A stretch of DNA of 10,865 nt from Planctomycetales bacterium. Lineage in GTDB: Bacteria > Planctomycetota > Phycisphaerae > SM23-33. The position numbers and the translations under genes were made by a program. The DNA lies in contig JAUVIQ010000094.1 of assembly GCA_030592655.1 (NCBI GenBank), forward strand, positions 1 through 10,865, given 5' to 3'. The notes beneath the pieces were generated by a model that was not told the DNA's origin, made no database searches, and was given only the letters and a program-made list of their open reading frames with translations. Of this stretch, positions 6,678 to 10,865 are shown one piece after another (position 1 is the stretch's first letter; each line of letters starts with the position of its first letter).

Positions 6678-7895
6678 ATGTATGAAGACGTCTATGGAAA
6701 TGTAATCTCTTCTCTGGCGGCTGAAAACGACAAGCGTATCGTCCTGCTGGTGATGGACGGTGTGGGCGGTTGCGATAACGACGGGGCCGGTACGGCTCTG
6801 CAACAGGCGAAAACGCCGAACATGGACGCCCTGGCTGGGCGAAGCGCGCTTGGCCAACACAACCCGATTGCCACTGGAATCACCCCCGGCAGCGGGCCTG
6901 GGCATCTGTCGCTGTTCGGATACGACCCGCTCGTCTATCAGGTCGGGCGCGGCGTCCTCAGCGCGCTGGGAATAGAATTCCCGCTGGAGAAGACCGACGT
7001 AGCCGCCCGGCTGAACTTCTGCACCATCGACACCGATGGAAACATTACCGACCGCCGGGCGGGACGCATCGGCGACGACGTAAACAAGCGCGTCCTGGAG
7101 ATACTTCGCCGGGAAATCAAACCGCCTGCCGGTGTCGAAGTCCTTTTCGAGACGGTGGCAGAGCATCGGGCATTGATGGTGCTTCGCGGCGAAGGGCTTG
7201 ACGACGACATCGGCGATACCGACCCGCAGGCCGTCGGCGTCCCTGCGCTGTCGCCGGCCAGGAGGCCGCATGATAAATCCAAAACCGCGAAAATCGCCGA
7301 AGAGATAATCAACCAGGTCCGAAAAATCCTGGCCGACGAGCCGCAGGCCAATATGATCCTCGCTCGCGGGTTTGCGAAGTGGCCCGATTGGCCGACGTTC
7401 CCGCAACGGTACAAGTTGAACCCCGCAGCCGTTGCCGGTTATCCGATGTATCGCGGCGTATCCAGGCTGGTTGGAATCCCCGTCGTTTCCCAGCCGACGA
7501 CGGCAGCCGACATCTGCGCCGAAGCCGCAGCGGCGATGAAGGAGCACACTTTCATCTTCGCCCATTTCAAGTACACCGACAAGACCGGCGAAGACGGCGA
7601 CCTGCCCGGAAAAATCGAGAGAATAGAGGAGATGGACGCTGCCTTGCCGGCGCTGATGAAGGCCGACCCGGACGTGCTGATAATCACCGGCGACCACTCA
7701 ACGCCGCCATCGCTCAAGGCCCACAGTTGGCATCCGGTTCCGATACTGATGAAGGCTCCGCACCTCCGTGGCGGCGGGCCTGGGCGGTTCGACGAAATCG
7801 CCTGCCGGAGCGGCGAGATCGGAACCATCACCGGAAAAGAACTCATGCCGCTGGCAATGGCCCACGCAGGAAAACTCGAAAAATTCGGCGCGTGA
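6678..7895 (+). CDS. apgM: 2,3-bisphosphoglycerate-independent phosphoglycerate mutase, archaeal type
   Basis: A cytoplasmic glycolytic and gluconeogenic enzyme that interconverts 3- and 2-phosphoglycerate without 2,3-bisphosphoglycerate. It belongs to the alkaline phosphatase superfamily. The 405-residue length is usual for the archaeal-type (ApgM) branch and shorter than the roughly 510 residues of the classical bacterial iPGM. The metal-binding VLLVMDGVGG carries Asp27. TPGSGPGHLSLFGYDP carries Ser72, the likely phospho-acceptor nucleophile. Near the C-terminus ITGDHSTPPSLKAHSWHPVP supplies Asp339, His340, His349 and His352 for the second metal site. The region between (about 110-290) is the family's inserted substrate-handling domain. 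GAAAGG about 10 bases upstream supports the ATG at 6678. The 60-bp gap after the membrane protein contains no terminator I can see, so read-through from it is possible. The enzyme looks complete. Confidence 0.95.
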   Translation: MYEDVYGNVISSLAAENDKRIVLLVMDGVGGCDNDGAGTALQQAKTPNMDALAGRSALGQHNPIATGITPGSGPGHLSLFGYDPLVYQVGRGVLSALGIEFPLEKTDVAARLNFCTIDTDGNITDRRAGRIGDDVNKRVLEILRREIKPPAGVEVLFETVAEHRALMVLRGEGLDDDIGDTDPQAVGVPALSPARRPHDKSKTAKIAEEIINQVRKILADEPQANMILARGFAKWPDWPTFPQRYKLNPAAVAGYPMYRGVSRLVGIPVVSQPTTAADICAEAAAAMKEHTFIFAHFKYTDKTGEDGDLPGKIERIEEMDAALPALMKADPDVLIITGDHSTPPSLKAHSWHPVPILMKAPHLRGGGPGRFDEIACRSGEIGTITGKELMPLAMAHAGKLEKFGA

Positions 7896-7910
7896 TTGGT
7901 AGCGAGCAGG

Positions 7911-7940
7911 TTGGATTAATCCCGGCGGACGAGGTATTAT
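7911..7940 (+). promoter_or_regulatory. Possible promoter of the hicB-udg pair
   Basis: TTGGAT (7911-7916, only 3 of 6 to consensus) and TATTAT (7935-7940, 5 of 6) are 18 bp apart in the 78-bp gap after apgM. A start near 7947 would leave a leader of about 27 nt. The -35 is weak, so read-through from apgM is an alternative. Confidence 0.35.
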
Positions 7941-7973
7941 TCACAATGTTGGGAATATCTGGAGATAACCGCC

Positions 7974-8222
7974 ATGCATAATGAATTTACCGCCATCATC
8001 GAAAAGGACGGGGAGTGGTACATTGCATATTGTCCGGAGATACCCGGAGCGAACGGGCAGGGAAGGACAAAAGAGGAATGTCGGTCCAGTCTCGCCGAGG
8101 CGATTCGTTTGATCCTGGAGGATATGCACGATCTGGCGGTTGTGGCTGAACGCCGCGAGGAAAAAACCATCGATATGGAAGAAATAAAACGCCAGCTGGA
8201 CCACAGCGTTGTCGGCGCGTAG
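7974..8222 (+). CDS. HicB-like protein, solitary (no HicA partner)
   Basis: An 82-residue protein with the HicB/UPF0150 fold: FTAIIEKDGEWYIAYCPEIPGANGQGRTKEECRSSLAEAIRLILED-type segments show the strand-strand-helix core (partial RNase H-like) with the conserved W-x-A-x-CPE-x-PG signature. In toxin-antitoxin pairs HicB neutralises the mRNA interferase HicA. Here no hicA fits either side: the gap to apgM is 78 bp and the next gene starts 6 bases downstream. The protein also ends shortly after the core, with a charged tail (about 60-82) and no clear C-terminal ribbon-helix-helix or HTH DNA-binding domain. Such short solitary HicB-like proteins are common and mostly uncharacterised. GGAGAT (7961-7966), 7 bases before the ATG, supports the start. 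It is probably co-transcribed with the glycosylase behind it. Confidence 0.85.
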   Translation: MHNEFTAIIEKDGEWYIAYCPEIPGANGQGRTKEECRSSLAEAIRLILEDMHDLAVVAERREEKTIDMEEIKRQLDHSVVGA

Positions 8223-8228
8223 TGAATT

Positions 8229-8972
8229 ATGAGTGAAGAATTTCAACAATTACAGCGAGCAGCGAAGGAGTTGATTGAGGGCGACCGTCTGCTGGCAGGT
8301 GACGGTTTAGCGCCGGGCGCGTCGCTGCCTGAACCTCAACCCAAACCGGAAGGGCAGGTAAGTCCGCCCGCGACTTCTGCCGATGCCAAGCGTAAGGCCG
8401 CCGAACTGGAGGCCATTGACGCCAATGAGGTCAGTGGCTGCACAAAGTGTGGCCTGTGCAAGGGTCGCAACAAAACCGTTTTCGGCGAGGGCGACCCGGA
8501 CGCCGACCTGTTCTTCATCGGCGAAGGCCCAGGCGCTGAAGAAGACAAGCAGGGCAGGCCCTTCGTAGGCAGGGCAGGCGAACTGTTGACGAAGATGATT
8601 ACCGCGATGGGACTGACCCGCCAGGACGTGTTCATCGGCAACATCGTCAAATGCCGCCCGCCGGGAAACCGCGCCCCAATGGCCGATGAAGTCGATGCCT
8701 GTCTGGATTACCTCATCAGGCAACTGCGAATCATCCAGCCTAAGGTTATTGTTACATTGGGCAACCCCGCTACACACACCATGCTCAATACGACGGTCGG
8801 AATCACACGCCTCCGGGGGCAGTGGCAATCCCTGCCTATGCTTGATGCAGACCTGGCTGGGATAAAAGTCATGCCGACGTTCCATCCCGCCTTCGTGCTG
8901 CGACAATACACCCGCGACAATCGCCAAAAAGTCTGGTCGGACCTCCAGGAAGTCATGCGGGAACTATCCTGA
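8229..8972 (+). CDS. udg: Uracil-DNA glycosylase, family 4 (iron-sulfur)
   Basis: It removes uracil from DNA, starting base-excision repair of deaminated cytosine. The 247-residue protein has the family 4 layout. The cluster cysteines are Cys71 and Cys74 (CTKC), Cys142 (NIVKCRPP) and Cys158, with the 16-residue spacing between the last two that characterises family 4. Motif A is IGEGPGAEEDKQGRPFVGRAG (from about 97; broken here as GEGPGAEED and GRPFVGRAG). Motif B is HPAFVLR with His219. An extra Cys77 follows the CxxC. The first ~65 residues are a low-complexity Pro/Ala/Glu-rich extension beyond the catalytic core, of a kind seen in several bacterial members and possibly a partner-binding segment (inference). 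The ATG is 6 bases after the hicB-like stop codon with no strong Shine-Dalgarno, which suggests coupled translation. Confidence 0.95.
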   Translation: MSEEFQQLQRAAKELIEGDRLLAGDGLAPGASLPEPQPKPEGQVSPPATSADAKRKAAELEAIDANEVSGCTKCGLCKGRNKTVFGEGDPDADLFFIGEGPGAEEDKQGRPFVGRAGELLTKMITAMGLTRQDVFIGNIVKCRPPGNRAPMADEVDACLDYLIRQLRIIQPKVIVTLGNPATHTMLNTTVGITRLRGQWQSLPMLDADLAGIKVMPTFHPAFVLRQYTRDNRQKVWSDLQEVMRELS

Positions 8973-8976
8973 ACCA

Positions 8977-9016
8977 GGTTGATTGGTTGACTGGTTGACT
9001 GGTTGATTGGTTCATC
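8977..9016 (+). repeat. 8-bp tandem repeat, unit GGTTGAYT
   Basis: Five consecutive 8-base units begin 5 bases after the udg stop: GGTTGATT, GGTTGACT, GGTTGACT, GGTTGATT and a degenerate GGTTCATC. The first four differ only at one C/T position. The array is non-coding and could change length by slippage. Confidence 0.9.
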
Positions 9017-9030
9017 TGTTTTTCTTTTCC

Positions 9031-9058
9031 AAGTCCCAAGTCCCTAATCCCTGGTCCC
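9031..9058. repeat. 7-bp tandem repeat; G-quadruplex motif on the minus strand
   Basis: Four heptamers end in CCC: AAGTCCC, AAGTCCC, TAATCCC, TGGTCCC, followed by seven T (9059-9065). CCC lies at 9035-9037, 9042-9044, 9049-9051 and 9056-9058. The minus strand therefore reads GGG-N4-GGG-N4-GGG-N4-GGG, a perfect intramolecular G-quadruplex pattern. It resembles the short tandem heptamer repeats (STRR) described in cyanobacteria. There is no GC hairpin before the T run, so this is not a standard intrinsic terminator. Confidence 0.85.
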
Positions 9059-9073
9059 TTTTTTTACGACATA

Positions 9074-9176
9074 CTCCCTATCTGTCAATGACAGTCTGGG
9101 TCATTTGGGCAAGATGGGCAATTACACTCCGATTATTTTCCACTTTTTTGAAAATTTGTTGTGCAAAGATAGGGAG
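9074..9176. repeat. Spaced 10-bp inverted repeat with an inner palindrome
   Basis: CTCCCTATCT (9074-9083) and its exact reverse complement AGATAGGGAG (9167-9176) flank 83 bases. Directly overlapping the left arm is CTGTCA-A-TGACAG (9082-9094), a 6-bp palindrome with one central base. The right arm ends 3 bases before the extended -10 at 9180. The stretch between is AT-rich and has no convincing gene. It may be an operator pair or the stem of a structured RNA (inference). Confidence 0.6.
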
Positions 9177-9179
9177 GCT

Positions 9180-9188
9180 TGGTAAAAT
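9180..9188 (+). promoter_or_regulatory. Possible extended -10 promoter of the HTH-receiver/HDOD operon
   Basis: TGGTAAAAT is an extended -10 (TGn plus TAAAAT at 9183-9188, 5 of 6). No good -35 is seen at 17-18 bp, as expected for extended -10 promoters. The start near 9195 would give a leader of about 130 nt. A competing candidate is TTGACT (9210-9215) with TAATGT (9233-9238) at 17 bp spacing. The region is more AT-rich than the flanking genes. Confidence 0.45.
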
Positions 9189-9324
9189 ACGTAGAATGTA
9201 CAGATTAAGTTGACTTTGAGTTTGGACGATTTTAATGTTGTGTGGTCGTGTGGTGTAGAAAAAGTGGCCGATACTCATTTTGGGAGGTTGAGCGCCACGT
9301 ATTGAAGTTTATCAGGAGGTTTTT

Positions 9325-9915
9325 ATGTCCACTTTACGGCATAAGAGTGTTTTCACAACAGGCGAAGTAGCAGAGATTTGCGGATTAAGCCAGCAAACGA
9401 TTATTCGCTGTTTCGACAGCGGTCAGTTGGAGGGTTTTCGGGTTCCGGGAAGCAAGTTCCGGCGTATTCCACGCGACAAACTCAAGAAGTTCATGCGGGA
9501 CCACAATATCCCCCTCGATTCGCTGGAGTCCGATAAGATTAAGGTGTTGGTGGTTGATGACGATCCCGACATTGTGGAATTGTTCATTGACGCTCTTTCG
9601 CGTGACGGGCGGTTTGAGACGCGCTCGGCAAGCACCGGTTTTGACGCCGGCGTCGAAGCCAACAAGTTTCGTCCCGATATCGTGGTTCTTGACTATCTGC
9701 TTCCGGATATTAACGGTAACGTCGTCTGCCGGACGATCCGCCAAAGCGACGACCTCCAGCACATCCGCATACTGATAATCTCCGGCGTGGTCAACAAGTC
9801 GGAGGTCGATGCTCTCCTCGAAGCCGGCGCTGACGACTTTATCAAAAAGCCGTTTAACATAGAGACGGTCATAAAGCGTATCGTGGAACTCGTTCAGGGC
9901 AAGGCGAAGAAATAG
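9325..9915 (+). CDS. DNA-binding regulator: N-terminal excisionase/MerR-like HTH plus C-terminal response-regulator receiver domain
   Basis: A 196-residue cytoplasmic regulator. Residues about 10-58 (FTTGEVAEICGLSQQTIIRC...GFRVPGSKFRRIPRDKLKKFM) form an excisionase/BldC-type winged helix. Residues about 72-192 are a complete CheY-like receiver: acidic triad VVDDD (Asp78-80), phospho-acceptor Asp123 in VVLDYLLPD, Ser153 in IISG and Lys175 in KKPF. All switch residues are present, so phosphorylation by a histidine kinase is likely. The order HTH then receiver is the reverse of ordinary response regulators. No kinase lies in the visible window. AGGAGG at 9314-9319 is a strong Shine-Dalgarno 5 bases before the ATG. 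The stop is 15 bases from the HDOD gene, which supports an operon and a shared signalling task. The DNA target is unknown; the inverted repeats upstream are candidates for autoregulation. Confidence 0.93.
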   Translation: MSTLRHKSVFTTGEVAEICGLSQQTIIRCFDSGQLEGFRVPGSKFRRIPRDKLKKFMRDHNIPLDSLESDKIKVLVVDDDPDIVELFIDALSRDGRFETRSASTGFDAGVEANKFRPDIVVLDYLLPDINGNVVCRTIRQSDDLQHIRILIISGVVNKSEVDALLEAGADDFIKKPFNIETVIKRIVELVQGKAKK

Positions 9916-9930
9916 AGGGGTCGTGCGCGG

Positions 9931-10865
9931 ATGTTTGACGCTTCCGATACAATGCGGCACGATCACTCCGGGTCGTTGCGGGGAAAGGTTCCCCCGCAGC
10001 AACTGGACCTGCTGATTCGTCGGATGAAATCGCTCCCTGCCTCGCCGTCCGTCGCCGCCGACGTGCTGGCCCTTACTGCTGAAGACGCCGATTTAAGGAA
10101 AATCGCATCGGCGGCGGCGTGCGATCCTTCCATTTCAATCCAATTATTGTCGCTGGCCTGTAATAAACAGCCGGAACGCCCGCATCAGAGCATCGCCCAA
10201 GCCGTTGAAACCCTCGGTATTTCCGGTGTTCGTTCTGCCGTTATCGGTATGAAGGTTTTCGCCCCGGCTGACGCAGGCGGGTTTGATTACGAAGAATTTC
10301 GCACCCATTGCGTAGCGGTGGCGTGTGCGTCTGAACTTCTCGCAGGCCTGTCGCGAGCCGGGTCGAGCGGGCGGAGCGGTGGGAAGATTTCTCCGTCATT
10401 GGCATATACCGTCGGCCTGCTGCACGACATCGGTAAAATCGTCCTTTATCGCTGTCTGCCGGGGACTTATCGACGTATCATTTCCGCCCTCGCCGACAGG
10501 AACGGAAACATCGCCCGTTTCGAGCGGGAAATAATCGGGACCGATCATACCCGCGCGGGACGCCGACTGGCCCAGCAGTTGTCCCTGCCGGCCTGCATAA
10601 CCGAAGCCGTCTGGCTGCACCATCATCCGATTATCGCTATTCCGGCGACGCTTGAAATACCGTCTCTGGTTGCGATTGTCCAATTGGCTGACGTGATTGC
10701 CCGACGCAAACATCTTGGTTTCAGCGGTAATTATACGTTCGGCCATGACATCGAAGCGTTGGCGAACGGGGCTGGACTTTCCGGTGATGACGTCGCCGGC
10801 GTCGAGGATGAGGTAGTAGGGCGGCTTGAGGAGCGTATGTCCCTTGTCGGGTCGAAATCGCACAA
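9931..10865 (+). CDS. HDOD/HD-domain signalling protein (3' end cut by window edge)
   Basis: The frame stays open for 311 codons from the ATG at 9931 to the window edge. Residues about 22-220 are an HDOD domain, starting with LLIRRMKSLPASPSVAADVL and IASAAACDPSISIQLLSLAC, with ETLGISGVRSAVIGMKVF. Unlike strongly degenerate members, possible HD metal ligands are kept: His126 (FRTHCVAVA), His165-Asp166 (GLLHDIGKI), His206 (GTDHTRAGRRLA), His230-232 (WLHHHP) and Asp254 (QLADVIA). HDOD proteins usually act as signalling scaffolds; some have further kinase, GAF or GGDEF domains C-terminally, and the missing part here may hold one. GAGGGG at 9915-9920, 10 bases upstream, supports the start, and an ATG at 9952 is a weaker alternative. 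It is probably co-transcribed with the receiver protein in front of it. Catalytic activity is uncertain. Confidence 0.9.
   Translation, partial: MFDASDTMRHDHSGSLRGKVPPQQLDLLIRRMKSLPASPSVAADVLALTAEDADLRKIASAAACDPSISIQLLSLACNKQPERPHQSIAQAVETLGISGVRSAVIGMKVFAPADAGGFDYEEFRTHCVAVACASELLAGLSRAGSSGRSGGKISPSLAYTVGLLHDIGKIVLYRCLPGTYRRIISALADRNGNIARFEREIIGTDHTRAGRRLAQQLSLPACITEAVWLHHHPIIAIPATLEIPSLVAIVQLADVIARRKHLGFSGNYTFGHDIEALANGAGLSGDDVAGVEDEVVGRLEERMSLVGSKSH

Noticed and set aside
4971..7697. A 908-codon open frame on the minus strand
   Set aside because: It lies antisense to two clear genes and crosses their spacer. Its product is rich in Arg, His and Pro with no domain, as expected for a shadow frame in G+C-rich codon-biased DNA.
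7896..7973. A hicA toxin gene next to the HicB-like gene
   Set aside because: The upstream gap is only 78 bp and the downstream gene starts 6 bases later as a uracil-DNA glycosylase. No HicA-like frame fits.
9059..9065. The T run as an intrinsic terminator of udg
   Set aside because: No G+C-rich hairpin precedes it; the upstream sequence is a direct, not inverted, repeat.
9007..9278. Short frames on both strands in the udg/regulator spacer
   Set aside because: Compositions follow the tandem repeats and AT-rich spacer. No Shine-Dalgarno and no recognisable domain.
10396..10863. A 155-codon minus-strand frame at the right end
   Set aside because: It is antisense to the HDOD protein, whose frame is supported by conserved motifs and a ribosome binding site.
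1..10865. A CRISPR array inside the window
   Set aside because: No regularly spaced repeat of 25-40 bases was seen by eye. The only tandem arrays are the 8- and 7-bp units at 8977-9058, which have no spacers.

Overview
The window holds the cas end of a compact type II-C CRISPR-Cas9 locus next to ordinary chromosomal genes. The organism is probably a free-living Gram-negative-type bacterium. A Planctomycetota (Phycisphaerae-like) origin fits the archaeal-type phosphoglycerate mutase, the multi-membrane-span/TPR protein, the HTH-receiver regulator and the HDOD protein, but this is inference from gene content and not proven.

Minus strand, 1-4173: cas9 (993 aa), cas1 (294 aa) and cas2 (cut by the left window edge after 108 codons) form a tight operon with 8- and 10-base overlaps. 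No csn2 or cas4 is present, and all nuclease motifs of Cas9, Cas1 and Cas2 are visible. No repeat array lies inside the window; it probably lies beyond the left edge, downstream of cas2.

Intergenic region 4174-4376: this is the most interesting stretch. A good leftward promoter for cas9 and a good rightward promoter interlock over the same roughly 45 bp. The rightward one would make an RNA of about 100 nt with an anti-repeat-like 5' half, a short nexus-like hairpin and a UUCG-capped intrinsic terminator. It has the size, position and layout of a tracrRNA. A small hairpin then covers the ribosome binding site of the next gene.

Plus strand, 4377-8972: a polytopic membrane protein with a C-terminal TPR-like region, a 2,3-bisphosphoglycerate-independent phosphoglycerate mutase of the archaeal type, a solitary HicB-like protein without HicA, and a family 4 (Fe-S) uracil-DNA glycosylase six bases behind it.

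Intergenic region 8973-9324: no gene. It holds an 8-bp tandem repeat, a 7-bp tandem repeat whose minus strand is a perfect four-tract G-quadruplex motif, a spaced 10-bp inverted repeat with a small palindrome inside it, and a likely extended -10 promoter.

Plus strand, 9325-10865: a regulator with an N-terminal excisionase/MerR-like helix-turn-helix and a C-terminal phospho-receiver domain (the reverse of the usual order), then, 15 bases later, an HDOD/HD-domain protein cut by the right edge. These two probably form a signalling operon.
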